Positions 48,420 through 59,965 of a DNA stretch of 64,000 nucleotides are shown one piece after another. The DNA is from Nyssa sinensis. Lineage: Eukaryota > Streptophyta > Magnoliopsida > Cornales > Nyssaceae. The stretch's first letter is position 1. Each line of letters starts with the position of its first letter. The notes beneath the pieces were generated by a model. The model was given only the letters and a program-made list of their open reading frames with translations. It was not told the origin of the DNA and searched no databases. The position numbers and the translations under genes were made by a program. The stretch lies in NCBI GenBank assembly GCA_008638375.1, contig VIRR01000512.1, forward strand, positions 214,001 through 278,000, in the 5' to 3' direction.

Positions 48420-49103
48420 TTCTGAGCCTGCAATTAAAGGCAACAACAAGATCTAGATGAACCCACTGCTTCTGCTTTAGATAAACATGGGTGGCTTGAG
48501 TCTATACTGACCATTTTCCTCCTGAATTTAAGGATAGCCAAAGTCACATGTATGTATGACGTCCCTTTGCCTTCTAAAATAATCTTCAAACTTCTTGTTA
48601 TCTCACTCTCACTATATGGGTCTAAAAGCATTCAAAGTAAGGAAGGTTATTTAGTTTTTCATTAAAATTATACCTATTCTTGGAGTTTTGCTGATATGAC
48701 CCAACGTCTGTCTCTTCTTTTTTGCATTTATACCTAGATACTTAGCCTTGTAGTTATCACTTTAATATCACTTGTTTAGTAAAATGAATGTCAAGGACGA
48801 GGATGAGACACAAAACCAAGCATTTTCCTGCTAAGATATGAAACAATTCGTAATTAAGGTGGTTGCTGATAAAATTAAGAATTCAGATCAAATCCAAATG
48901 TATGGATATCAGTCAGTTGATCCGTGACGACCTCAACTTAATTAAATCTCGTCATCATCTACTTTTACTTGACGCCAAAATGCCATTCAACTGGAAAAGG
49001 AAAACAGGAGCGATAAAACGATTTCCCTCAAAAACAGCACATCACACTCTTTCCACAATTATTAAATTTGTAATGTTTCAATCCCCCATTAAAATTTGTC
49101 TAG
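48420..49103. other. Upstream region of the DUF1645 gene
   Basis: It contains the probable 5' UTR with an acceptor-like TTTAATTGCAG (about 48438-48428, minus) and AT-rich promoter sequence. No other gene is seen. It ends at the left target duplication of Tat2 (49104-49108). Confidence 0.45.
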
Positions 49104-49117
49104 ATTCATGATGTTGC

Positions 49118-49943
49118 TCCTTTTTTGTCTTACCAAGGGATGGTCTGGATCTGTCATCAACTTGTAAGAGATGAAATTAGGATCTATTCCCTCCATATCT
49201 ATAGTTTCCCAAGCAAATACTGAAAGGTTGTCTTTTAAAAATTTAACAATATCCTCTTGCTCGGAAGGAGACAAGGCTGAGCTGATTTGTACGTACTTTC
49301 CCTCTCCTTCAGTGCTGATGAGTACTTTGATGGACTCCTCCATTAGTTTGACCACGTTGTCCCTTCCTCTAGGACTTAATGGCTCGTCAATTTTGAAAGG
49401 ACATTCTTCTACCTCGTGAAGGTTGGAAGATGAGAAAGTTTTCCTTTCACGAGGGTACTGTAATTGCCATTTAGAGGGCTTTTCTTTTAGAGCGAGTGCA
49501 TGATATTCCCGAGTAGTGGGCTGGCAGCCTTTGATGGTGAGAACTTTGTTGTTATGGACATATTTCAAGCATTGATGGAGGGTTGAAGTAACTACTCCCA
49601 TCTGGTGGATCCAAGGCCTCCCAATAATGACATTATAGGGGGATTTAGTGTCTAGGACCATGTATTCATAGATTAGTGTTTTCTGTCCATTCCCTTCTCC
49701 TATCATGGTCAGTAGATCAATTTTGCCTATTGGGATGCTGAGATTCCCATCAAATCCTGCCATGATAGCAATGGTAGCTCTGAAGTCATTAGAGTCGAGC
49801 TTCATGTGTTTGAAGGGTTCATAGAATAATACATTAGTGGAAATTTTAGTATCCATGAGAACCCTTCTGATATCAAAATTAGCCATTTTGAGTGAGATGA
49901 CAAGAGCGTCGTTGTGGGGACAATGTATCCCAATGAGGTCCAA
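49118..49943 (-). pseudogene. Tat2 protease and start of reverse transcriptase region
   Basis: A 270-codon open stretch homologous to Tat1 26390-27215: IHCPHNDALVISLKMAN, VLMDTKISTNVLFYEPF, YNVIIGRPWIHQMGVVTS, CLKYVHNNKVLTIKGCQP, SVFAWETIDMEGIDPN and DPDHPLVRQKR. The catalytic DTG is DTK (49853-49845), so the protease is inactive, while the GRPW flap motif lost in Tat1 is intact here. Reverse transcriptase is cut off after RQKR, where the frame runs into the LTR terminus. The open frame despite dead catalysis suggests the deletion is not ancient. Confidence 0.9.
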
Positions 49944-50290
49944 CTTAGAGAACTAGATCTGAGGTTCTGATTTTATCTTTTTCTCAATGGTTGAGATCTG
50001 GATCACATGAGATTCTGCCTTTGCTTCTCGAGCATATCTTTTTTTGGCTCGATTAGACATCCCTATCATCACATTGTTAGCATGAAGCACAAAGATGACC
50101 TGATTCTTTTGTTATTGTTGATCATTCTGAAATTTTCTCTGTTCAAGCCTTTGCTGTTGCCTTCTTTGAGGTGGTCTTTCGTCATGGGGATTCTACCTCC
50201 CATCCTGGTTGACAAACTCTCTCAGTCATCCTCTTTTGATGAGATGCTTTATTTCTTGCTTGACAGCTCTGCATTTCTCATTTGTGTGTC
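49944..50290 (-). pseudogene. gag: Tat2 gag, C-terminal part
   Basis: On the minus strand this follows the zinc knuckle split by unit F and runs through a linker containing MIGMSNRAKKRYAREAKAE, matching Tat1 MSNRARKRYAREARAA. It has in-frame stops and joins the protease frame at 49943. Confidence 0.75.
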
Positions 50291-50943
50291 TGTAACACCC
50301 TGACCCAAATGAATTAGAATAATTTCATTTATGTCCTACGAATCAAATAATAATACCGAGATCAGACCAAGCCAATGAGCATAGTACCAAAAGTAATCGA
50401 GACCAACTCAAACCGAGAACACTAGACTTCAAATATACCCAAACTATCATGATGATTAGTGTACAATGATGGGTACGCATAACGAGGCAAATAGTAAAAT
50501 CTATAATCTCAGAAAATTTCGAGACCGAGAAAAGCCCAAGTACGAACAAACCGAAGTTATGTTAGATTCCTGCACAATATAAGTGCACAATCGATGTCAG
50601 TATACGATAATGATTTCAGGCGACCCCGAGTGCCCGGGGAATAACCGTACAAGAAAATCAATAGTATGGAAAATGGTGCATATAAACCCGTACATGCATC
50701 GATGTACGTGCATAGTAGATTATATATACACACATGAGTATATATATATATATATACATACATACATATGATAATGTAATATATATATACAAGTATATAT
50801 ATATATACGTATAATTGTACGTATATATAAGGTATAAAAGTATATAAGTGTATGTATTATAGTATGTATATATATATATATATATATATAATATACTGAA
50901 AATATACTTCCAAAAATGTCTATGTCTAGCTAGCAGGCTCTAT

Positions 50944-51819
50944 TGTAATACCCTGACCCGATTAATTAATAATTAGTTTGCTAATTATTAATTAGAAACA
51001 AAATAAAGAATGATTAAGAAAGAAAAATATTACCCGGATTTTTCGATAATTACAATGGACTAATAAAATGATTAAATACATCAAGAGGGGACGATGAGGA
51101 ATAGATCAAGAAAACGATAAAGTGACACGGCTTCGACTTGTGAAATTAATACGTGAAGAAAAAAATGAATTCTAAATTAGAGATGGTCAAGTAAGAATGT
51201 AATAAATGCCGAGAAAAATGATATGATAGGAAATCATCGAGTAGAATGCAATAGTGCAAAATTAGCGTAATGCCCAAAAAAGCGCGTTAATCGAAACTAA
51301 TCCGATAATTATGATGGATTATAAAGAATTAATGGAACACAATGAAACATATATAAAATAAAAATAATAACATTAGAAATTTAGTACTCATAGTCGAAAG
51401 CGAGGCTAGAGTATTAAAGGGCTTTTAAAGCAATTAAGGCACAAACGAAATCAAGTAAAACGGCCTAAACGGCAAACGAGACCTAAGACCAAAAACATAG
51501 CAAAAAATGCCAAAATGCAATAGATGGGTTTTGAACCCTTGACCCAAAAATCAATGAAGCATTTAAGTCTCAAAAAAATACCATTTAGGCTACCAACCAT
51601 TTTGTGATATATGTTGTATATGATATATATATATATATATGTGTGCATAAAGAGAATAATCTAGAACAAAAAATAAAAATAATAAATAAAATAATCATAA
51701 TATATATATATGTATGTATAAAGCTGCTGAGCAGCATGGCCCCAAGAAATATAAAAATAGATGTGTGTATGAGTGATCTAGAGGGGCAATACAAAGCAGG
51801 TGGTGAAAAGCTAACTTGA

Positions 51820-51858
<39 letters not shown>

Positions 51859-54800
51859 TACACACAAACCATTCGGCTGCTTCCAAAATATACAGAAAGA
51901 GAAAGCTATTGTGAGTGAGGAGGAGGAGAAGAAGAGGAAAAAGGGGATCAGAGGCAAGAAGGGAGGAAAGAGGTAAACTTTTTTTCCTATTTTCTTCTCT
52001 GTAATTTTTTGTACTGTGTTTACTGGCTTTTTAGAAAACTAAAACTAAACGCCCAAAGAACCATAGGATTTAAAAGAGTAGGAAAATGGTGAATTTAGGA
52101 AGAAACGGGAGGTTTTTGGTAGAGAAATGAGAGAGAAAATGTAGAGAGAGAAAGGTGGCCAAAAATGATAGGTGGAAGAAAAGTGCCATGTTTGAAGCTG
52201 AAAACAAACTTAAATGAATTATTGAGGTCTCTAGAGTCGTTTTTATATAAAATATGCCAAAAACAGGTGTCAAAATAGTGAGAAAACCAAAACAAAAGTC
52301 GTCGAAAAACTGGGTTTCTTGCTGGAGCAGCCACTGGAAATGGCTGTTTGACGGCCATCGGGTTGCCCAAAGTCGGGTTTGGTCGGAAAAATAGAATCCT
52401 GGAAAAAAAATGGAGCATTCTCATATTTTTGGAAGTATTAAAAGCTCGCCGGAAACCATCGCCGGTGTCGGAGACAACGCCAGAAAGTCGTAGAAGAAGA
52501 TGACTGTAGACGACCGGGTCGGGTCGGGTCGGGTCGGGATAGACCCGCCCAACCACATGCGCATGGGTCTTGGGGGTACAGCACCATTTTGTGAGGAGAT
52601 GGATTTGATTTTAAAATAGTTTGAGGCTGTTTGGTTACAGCTATAAGAAATTGAATTAGGAATATGGGATAACCCAACCGTGGATAAAAGGATTAGGTGG
52701 GATATCTAATTCTGGTTCTCTTGGGAAACCTAGACCAGTCAGTTCAGTGGAATAGTGAACCGGTCTAGGGTTTTGGCACTTGAACTCCTCGGTTCACTAG
52801 TTTGGTTTAAATAAATAAACCTTAACTATGTCAAATTATAATTTGACCCCAACACTTTCCAATAATTCTGTTATGGCCCAAGATTTGAAAAATTAGTTCA
52901 AATAAGCCCATGAAAAATCATAAAATAATAAAATAATTTATTTAATTATTTTATTAATTGGATAAAATGACCATTTTACCCTTTGACACTAAATAAGTCA
53001 AACGAAGCCCAAATAAAATAAATAAATAGTGTATTTTTACTATCTCGGGCATTCCAGACTCAATGGTGGAGTCCAATTGGCGAAATTAAGTCCCAAAAAA
53101 TATAGACACGTAAATTGTAAATGACTATATTGCCCTAATGACACCTGGCCAATTAAACATAAAAGATAGTCTATTTTAATCATGTCGGACATTCTAGACC
53201 CAACGGTGAGGTCCGTGAAGCCTAAATAAATCTCAAAAATACGAACAGACAAACTAGGATAATTCTAAATACGCCCTAATGATCAGTTATGTGATCAAAT
53301 GGACCCCGATGATTATAAAATTATATACCTTAACATTTTGGGACATTCTGGACCTAATGACGGGATCCGTTTTGCGAAAAAAGTCCCGGAACAATAGACA
53401 CGTGAAACGTCAACATGACAATTTTACCCTTAGTATTTCAAAAGCTAGATAAATGTCAAGGGGGACATAGTCTAATTGTTTTGGGCACTTCAGACTCAAC
53501 GGTGGAGTCCTTATTAGTAAATGAAGTACCAAAAAACGTGACGCATGGAAGTGCAAAAATTACAACAATGCCCTTAGCCTTAATATAAGTCACAAATAAG
53601 CAAATTAAGATCCAAAAAAGCCTGAATCTATTATAATCAATATTCTGAACTTAGTGATAACGTTCCTTTGAGAAAAATAAGACCCGGTAACAGATTAAAA
53701 AATGACGAATATGTTCTTAGGACACAACAGAGTTACTAGGGGAGTAATAATGAAATAAATAAGTCCACAAAAATGTTGCAATGATTGAATAGACTCAGAA
53801 TGGAGTCAGAATACATAAACGGTAAACGGGAAGGTATGGAACGTTAAAAAATGTAAATTATCGAATTGCCCTTAAAGGGCCAAATATGCTAAAGGGCTAC
53901 AGGAAACCTTGAAATGGGAAGTTAAAGACTCTCAATTGAATAAACTGAGTTCAAAAAGAACCCAAAACATTGCATAACAATGGTTGAGAATTGAATGATT
54001 ACTAATTCATTTTGCAACATACTTTTGAATCTATGATATAGGGTCACCCAAACGATGAAAAATGGAAAGAAAGCTATGGGATAACAACTGTAGTACCGCA
54101 TGGGAATGCGATGTTAAAAACTGAGGTAAGTAAACCCGAACTTGTTATGTGGTCCTTCCTTAGCCATGTCACCATTATTTCTTCATGTTGTCGCCTTGTA
54201 CTCTATTATCTGATATGTTTGATTTCCACAATTGATATTGTTCCATCTTGTAGACTTGATGAGTTATTGCATGTCAACATCCTGTTATGATTAGTACGTA
54301 TTTTCATGATGCTTGGTACTAAACAGTACATGTCACACGTTGAGAAAAGTATTACTTCATGAAATTATGCATTATCTATCTGTGGTAGTATTTGATACAT
54401 TACACACTTCAGTCCTTAGGGACAAGATGCTGATAGTCTACACGTGGGTGTGAGTGTCACAACGCACAATTGATCTAAACGTGGTTGTGAGAGTCACAAT
54501 GCACGATCGACACGTAGTCATGCGAGGCATGACGTAAGACTTGGGTCCTAGAGGACATGAAAAGTTTGAAAGCACTGTGCTGTAAGCACGAAAGGGTATA
54601 CTAGGCCCTGACAAATAGCATCTAACAAATAGCTTCTTTTATCTCTTACATGACACGCTATGATACATACGTTTGAGCACCGTTGATATTGTATTCCCTG
54701 GATCCTTGATATGCTTTGTGAGCTTTTCCTTGGAATACTCCTTGTTGTGTTATTTGATGTGATGACATGCCTATATAGGTGTTTCTAATTTCGGCAGCAT

Positions 54801-55040
54801 ATTATTTGGTTATTCCTTCTTGTTGTTTTATGTACTCATCTTGGGAAACGCCTATAGGACCTGAGGGTCATTTCTATAGATTTATACGTTGGTGACTGGC
54901 TATTGTGATTTCTATTATGTCTCCTATTATGACATACATCGATATATTACATCCTATTGGTATTTCTCGTGCCTACTTTATGCACTAATCTTGACCCATA
55001 ACAAAGAAAGGGACTTTACTTACTGAGCTTTGTTAGCTCA
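50944..55040 (+). mobile_element. Unit G: second long LTR unit start inside F
   Basis: TGTAATACCCTGACCC followed by GATTAATTAATAATTAG closely matches the unit start at 60744. From here the order is that of a typical unit: tRNA-like module, TA tract, GA-rich leader, hairpin modules, donor. The right limit is uncertain. TCTAT before it (50939-50943) recurs at 55265-55269 after ATGATCA, a possible but weak target duplication, so the unit may end between 55040 and 55264. Confidence 0.45.
51524..51599 (-). other. tRNA-like module 4, antisense to unit G
   Basis: On the minus strand, GGTAGCCTAAATGGTATT (51595-51577) resembles an A box and AAGGGTTCAAAACCC (51540-51525) a B box. The joining sequence is shared with modules 5 and 6. 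A (TA)n tract follows within 25 bases. Confidence 0.45.
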
Positions 55041-55966
55041 TTCCAAAAAGAACTAGGATAATGCAAACATGATAGCTAGTCAAGAAATATAGAACTCATC
55101 AATGAATATCAAATGGTAGTAAACTCAAATGAAAAATAAATGGAAATCTAATATGATAACAAATATCATGCTGCTATAGTCATGAGTTGTCTTAACCATA
55201 ATCGTATGTATTCAATAAAAAGCTATGCAATCTCATGATCATTCATAAGGAAATAATATGATCATCTATGATAGTCAATAAATGATAGTGATATCAACAA
55301 AGTGGATGCACCTTAACTTGGGGCCCAGCATATCCCCTGATCTCTTATTCAGGCCCAAACCAAGGTCTCTGAATAGTACTAAGCTCTGTATATACATATC
55401 TCTATGTCCTACGCCTCCCATAGAAACGTGGCTGGTGTTCCTCTTGGAACCTTGATCCATAGGTCATAGTAAGCATCAGATGGAGTTTGTGACTGAGCAC
55501 AAATTTGGCACTCATAATATATTAGGATTGTGCTACTTTCCACGAAGAGTATAGTGGAATCATAACTGGTTCTTGACAACATAATGACTGCAGCTTTTTA
55601 GGGCTATGGTTACAGGGCTGCCGCGAACATAACTGGCTAGCCCTTTTGGCCTTGGGTACAAATGTACAGAAAAGTCTATGCACAAGTATAAGTGTAATAC
55701 GTAGTACAGTCTTGTAGCCTCCCATGTCATCCACGTCTTGGGGATGTACAGTAGTTAAAGAAAATTTTACAGTCTGTATTTTGAGAACCAGATATTTATT
55801 ACATGCAACTTTTATTTTAAGTCTTCCGCTATTTATGTTTATGTTATGATAGTTGTTGCATGTTAGTAGCACTGATTATGTAGCAAGTTCAGATCCGGTT
55901 CAACAAAAAAGTCGGGCCGAGGTCGCGATTTGAGATTCGTAGAGGGTGGGGTCTCGAGTCGTGACA

Positions 55967-57792
55967 GTGTCCGTGCTTTTTATGAAAATCAAAATATTCG
56001 TTCTGATTTTTTGAGTTAGGGTGAATTTTTAGTGGCTTTGGCCACCTCAAGTTTTCACGAGTCTGGATCTATTAGAGTATGTGGGTAAGAGAAGTATTCA
56101 GAGGGGTGTAAGTCCCATACCTCCTAGAGCTAGAATTGTTCTGGGCTCTGGGTGTTGTTATCTTGTCGGGGCTCTTGAACCTCTTCTTGTTAGCATTGTT
56201 ATCCCTCTTCTGAAAATATTCGTTCTGATTTTTTGAGTTAGGGTGAATTTTAGTGGCTTTGGCCACCTCAAGTTTCACGAGTCTGGATCTATTAGAGTAT
56301 GTGGGTAAGAGAAGTATTCAGAGGGGTGTAAGTCCCATACCTCCTAAAGCTAGAATTGTTCTGGGCTCTGGGTGTTGTTATCTTGTCGGGGCTCTCGAAC
56401 CTCTTCTTATTAGCGTTGTTATCCCTCTTCTGAACTTGTTCATCCTTCTGAGCTTATTCTTTTGCTTTTTGAATTGAGGTTTTGTATCGTCAAGATTAAT
56501 ATACTTCCGCGCTCATTCCATGAGTATTGCCATATCGATGGGAGAATTCTTGGTCAAGAAATCCTAGAAGCGTCCAAGCCCAAGGCCTAAAGTGAGGGCG
56601 ACCACTAAAAAGCTTGGACTGCAATCGTTTATCTTTGTGAGCTCGATGTTAAAGTGAGCTATGTACTTCCGAAGTGATTCTCCATTTGTTTGCTTTATAG
56701 TTAGCAAGAATTCTAGTCATTTTTCTAAACTTCCTGCTGGTTAAGAATCGATCAAGAAATAGCTTACTGAGCTTATAAAAATCACTGATCGATTTTTGGG
56801 GGAGGGTTGTGGAACCACTTAAGGGCTGGTACCCTTAAGGCTCGTCACGAAAGTTCGACACATGAAGGCATCGGTAGCAACATAGGGAGCCCATTGTATG
56901 TTGATAGTGAGATAGGTGGTCCCCAAGGTCCTTGACCATCGTAGAGGGTGAATTTTGGGACAACGTAATTTTTGGGTCGTTCTTCCACCATTATGTCAAA
57001 GGTAAATGGTGTAGAGAACCTACCAAGCAATTTACTTAACTCGTTTTGATCTGGAGGGGTACGGAACCCTTTGGTTGAGATCATCTGATCTTGGGAGTCT
57101 GCTATCTCCTCTACCTTCTGAGGGGCTTTGCTAGGACTTGTTGTGCCACCGGTACCCGTTGTTGATCTTGTCCTGAACCCCTAAATCCTTGACTCAACGG
57201 AGGAATTGTGTGGTATTAGCGGGAGGATGCCGCTCTCCCAAGACTAAAGGGACTAGAATCTCGGGAGGTTGGAATTCTTGTGATGCTGGATTGGCTCTGG
57301 AGGCCATTGGAGTTGGTATCCTCATTCTGCTCTAATAATAGACAACAAGATGAAGTGTGGGCATTCCTCTCCCTACGGCTGTTAACATCTGGGGATCAGC
57401 CCCTATAAGCGGTACCATAGGGGTGTACCGGTTGTGTGTTAGGCAACTCCTCGTTGGGAGATCCTCCACCCGTGGTAGCGAAGGGAGGCTAAATTCCTCC
57501 GCGAACAACGTTAGTAGGAGGAGGAAGAGGGTTACTCCTCTGGTTCTAAGCTAGTGAAGCCAGAGCTTGTGACATGGCAGTGAGTTGTTCCTGTATCTGA
57601 TCAGACTGTCGTTGAATTCGATCAACTTGTGTTGTAAACAATTAGGTGTTGTCCCCTTCCTCTTCCAACAGAAGGCTGATTCTAAGAGTTTTGGGAGTTC
57701 TTTCTAGGACGAAGGCTGGGAGTCATTTTCTTTAAGAAGAAAAAGATAACAAATTTGTTGTTTTGAAGAAAAGATAATAAGAACTATTTTCG
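55967..57792 (-). pseudogene. gag: Tat2 gag, N-terminal and central part
   Basis: Read leftwards from the primer site: a decayed N-terminus, then QNELSKLLGRFSTPFTFDIM, EERPKNYVVPKFTLYDG (matching Tat1 25150-25270), the capsid region in several frames, and a KATKIHPNSKNQNEYFQ-type linker. The left end is FHKKHGH of the zinc knuckle, split by unit F. A 222-bp stretch is present twice in tandem (55991-56212 and 56213-56434). Many stops and frameshifts are present. Confidence 0.8.
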
Positions 57793-57810
57793 TTCCCACA
57801 AACGGTGCCA
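57793..57810 (-). promoter_or_regulatory. Tat2 primer binding site
   Basis: On the minus strand TGGCACCGTTTGTGGGAA, differing by two transitions from the Tat1 site and at the same three-base distance from the LTR. Confidence 0.75.
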
Positions 57811-57814
57811 AACC

Positions 57815-58270
57815 AATGTTGCTCTTTTTTATTAAAAGGGTCTCCCGTCCTTCACTACCTGTCAAAAACTTGAGACTAGAGAGTCTACGTAAAGGCTTCA
57901 GTGGTAGTTGTTCCGATGATAAAGTCAGTAAATAGAAAGAGACTATAATTTTTTTAAAAAAATGAACATAAACTGAAAGCGTACCTTATGGTCTTATTTA
58001 TAGATTGTAGATCTCCTGAATTGAGTAGGATTAAGAGAACATAAAAAGTAGGGATTTGAAGTTATCCAAAAATAGTAATTGCCATATCAAACTTTGTTTC
58101 CTTATTCTAAGGTCGGTATAATGGAAGGTGGTGCTATTATCTGAACCATATACCTCTGACTCCGTGCTTGTTTGATCTAGATAAAACAATCTTTCTTTAT
58201 CTGTATCCTGAAGAGCTCTGTACATACACACGTCATGCTTTGAATATATTTGTCACTTTATGATATATCA
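57815..58270 (-). repeat. Tat2 5' LTR
   Basis: 456 bp, starting TGATATATCATAAAG and ending CAACATTG (terminal CA decayed to TG). It has TATA TCTATAAATAAG near 57995-58005 and the TACGCTTT word shared with Tat1. Confidence 0.8.
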
Positions 58271-58275
58271 ATTCA

Positions 58276-59389
58276 CAAAGACTGGATCCATCATTTATGG
58301 GATTCACTCGTGACTCTTACTCCTTATGTAGCAAATTTGATGAGCATTTAAATAAATTACTCTTATTAAATTTAGGGTATGTTTGTCACATATGTACAAG
58401 AATCCCACTATTTTTACTACCTTGATCCCTTCTCTCTTACAGAAGTGAGACCCACTAGTCTAATGAGTAAAATTGCGCGAGTGGGGGAAAGCGGAGGGGG
58501 TAAGATTTTTTGGAGACTTTTTTACACAAATTGGTTCAAATCGTAAATGTAAAATAAAATTCAAAACTTTGAGGGGCTATTTTTAAAAAAAAAAAATAAA
58601 ATTAGAGGACATTGTTTTTACAAAATTGTTTCAATATTACATGTAAAAAAATTCCCAAATTTTCCCCACCCCTAAATTTACACAATGCTCTGTACTTGGA
58701 TCCCGCTTATGTGAGAGAGATCAATATTATCAATAGGTTCAAGGCTTTAACAAAATAATCTAAAGGTTACCTCAATTTTTTATGACTCAAATACTCATCA
58801 ATGTATTAAAGTTTCATGTCCAGTAACTAACAAGTCGTGAAATCAAAAAGCGTTTTGAAATTTTTTTTCAAATTTCAAAATTCAATAACTTACAAATTAT
58901 ATATCTATTTTTAATAAAATTTATATATTTAAACTCTAGAAATTAAGATTTATGAAACAAAATTCATATTAAATATGAAATTTTGAAAAAAAAAAATCAT
59001 TCCAAAAATAGTAAAATTTCATTCAACTGCAAATAAGTAAAACTTTACTGCTTCAAGAAATAAAAATAAATCTCAATTTGTTACAAGTTTTATATGGATT
59101 TTTAGCCACATTTTGGATGCTTAAAGATACTTTCAAGGTAGTAAAATGATTAAAACAATCAGTATTCCTAAAGCACATTGATTAAAATTTCACTAGTTGT
59201 GAAATAGTAAAATTTTACAGTCTCTCACACAGTAAAATTTTACTATTTTGCTAGTTCATCAATTTGATCATCCACAACTCTGTAGTCGAATATATATATA
59301 TATATATATATATACACATCTCAACCGGAAGCCAACAATCTTTAAACTTCAATTGAAGCAGAACAGAAATAGAGAGCTAAGAGGGAAAG
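58276..59389. other. AT-rich intergenic region upstream of the PIP2 start
   Basis: No gene is seen. The palindrome AGTAAAATTTTACT recurs at about 59207-59220 and 59231-59244, and poly(A/T) runs are frequent. A (TA)n tract at 59291-59313 lies about 80 bases before the PIP2 ATG and may serve as its TATA region. Confidence 0.4.
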
Positions 59390-59590
59390 ATGTCGAAGGT
59401 TGTGGGCGAAGAACAACGAACCCATCACCATGGGAACGACTACGTGGACCCACCACTGGCCATTTTGCTAGATATGGGCGAGCTTAAGCGATGGTGTTTC
59501 TACAGAGCCCTAATTGTTGAGTTTGTTGCCACTTTCCTCTTCCTCTATGTCAGTGTCACCACTATCATCAACCACAAGAAGCAAACCGAC
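59390..59590 (+). pseudogene. PIP2: Truncated PIP2-type aquaporin, N-terminus only
   Basis: ATG at 59390 opens [20 protein letters not shown], then [20 protein letters not shown] and [20 protein letters not shown], the N-terminal tail and first membrane helix of plant plasma-membrane aquaporins of the PIP2 group (water channels). It reaches the loop A motif HKKQTD and then loses homology. The first NPA motif and the other five helices are absent in the window. A TA-rich core promoter and 5' leader precede it. After about 59600 unrelated, probably retroelement sequence follows, so either the gene was split by insertions whose far side lies beyond the window, or this is a fragment. A frame continuing to 59755 is not aquaporin. 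Confidence 0.8.
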
Positions 59591-59599
59591 CAACAATTT

Positions 59600-59965
59600 G
59601 GATTGGCCATTCAAGCAACTAGTGAGCGCAGGTGCCAAAAAAATCTAGACACGACTTTTAAAGTCCACTCCCTCAAAGTGGGAGAGGAACACACCTTCTT
59701 TTCGAATTGGGTGTACATGAATACACAAAAGAGTCGCCAACTAGTTTTAGGCTAAATAACAAGCAAACCTGATATAACCTATAAAGAATACATGTAAAAA
59801 GAATAGCAAAGAAAACTAAAATTACATCGCTTTGATCATATTTACATTCTAAACCCCTTGACATGGGTTAAAATAAAGTAAAGCAAAACTGATCTACAAT
59901 GAACAAAAAAAAAATCTGAATCTAGGAGCTAAGGTATGAGATGGGAAGAGGTTAGGCACCCATCC
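59600..59965 (-). mobile_element. Probable retroelement fragment after the PIP2 start
   Basis: On the minus strand a TTGGCGACTCTTTTG word (about 59740-59726) preceded by CCTAAAACTAG resembles an LTR end plus primer-site region of plant gypsy-type or LARD elements. GAGTGGACTTTAAAAGTCG lies downstream. No ends or duplication were found. Confidence 0.3.

Larger units (their letters stand above)
50291..55966 (+). mobile_element. Unit F: long LTR unit inserted in Tat2 gag, itself composite
   Basis: It starts TGTAACACCCTGACCC and ends TCTCGAGTCGTGACA. GTGTC is duplicated exactly at 50286-50290 and 55967-55971. At 5,676 bp it is longer than the other units because a second unit start, TGTAATACCCTGACCCG, lies at 50944 (unit G). 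It has TA microsatellites (50735-50890, 51620-51640, 51820-51838), a (CGGGT)n run near 52516-52538, hairpin modules at 53050-53520, a donor GAGGTAAGT (GT at 54126) and a segment in reversed orientation at about 55050-55560. No coding region is visible. Confidence 0.8.
49109..58270 (-). mobile_element. Tat2: internally deleted Tat-lineage element, interrupted by unit F
   Basis: On the minus strand it starts TGATATATCA at 58270 and ends GCAACATCA at 49109. ATTCA is duplicated at 49104-49108 and 58271-58275. It keeps a 456-bp 5' LTR (57815-58270), primer site, gag, protease and the first residues of the reverse transcriptase region, then jumps to the last few bases of the 3' LTR near 49118-49130. 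Unit F (50291-55966) lies inside its gag. Sequence is clearly homologous to Tat1 but more diverged. Confidence 0.88.

Noticed and set aside
48434..48631. Upstream extension of the DUF1645 protein
   Set aside because: The region contains a splice-acceptor-like TTTAATTGCAG just before the ATG and its translation shows no family sequence; treated as 5' UTR.
50944..55269. Unit G as a complete nested LTR with TCTAT duplication ending at 55264
   Set aside because: The right end ATGATCA does not resemble the GTCGTGACA terminus of the family, so the duplication could be chance.
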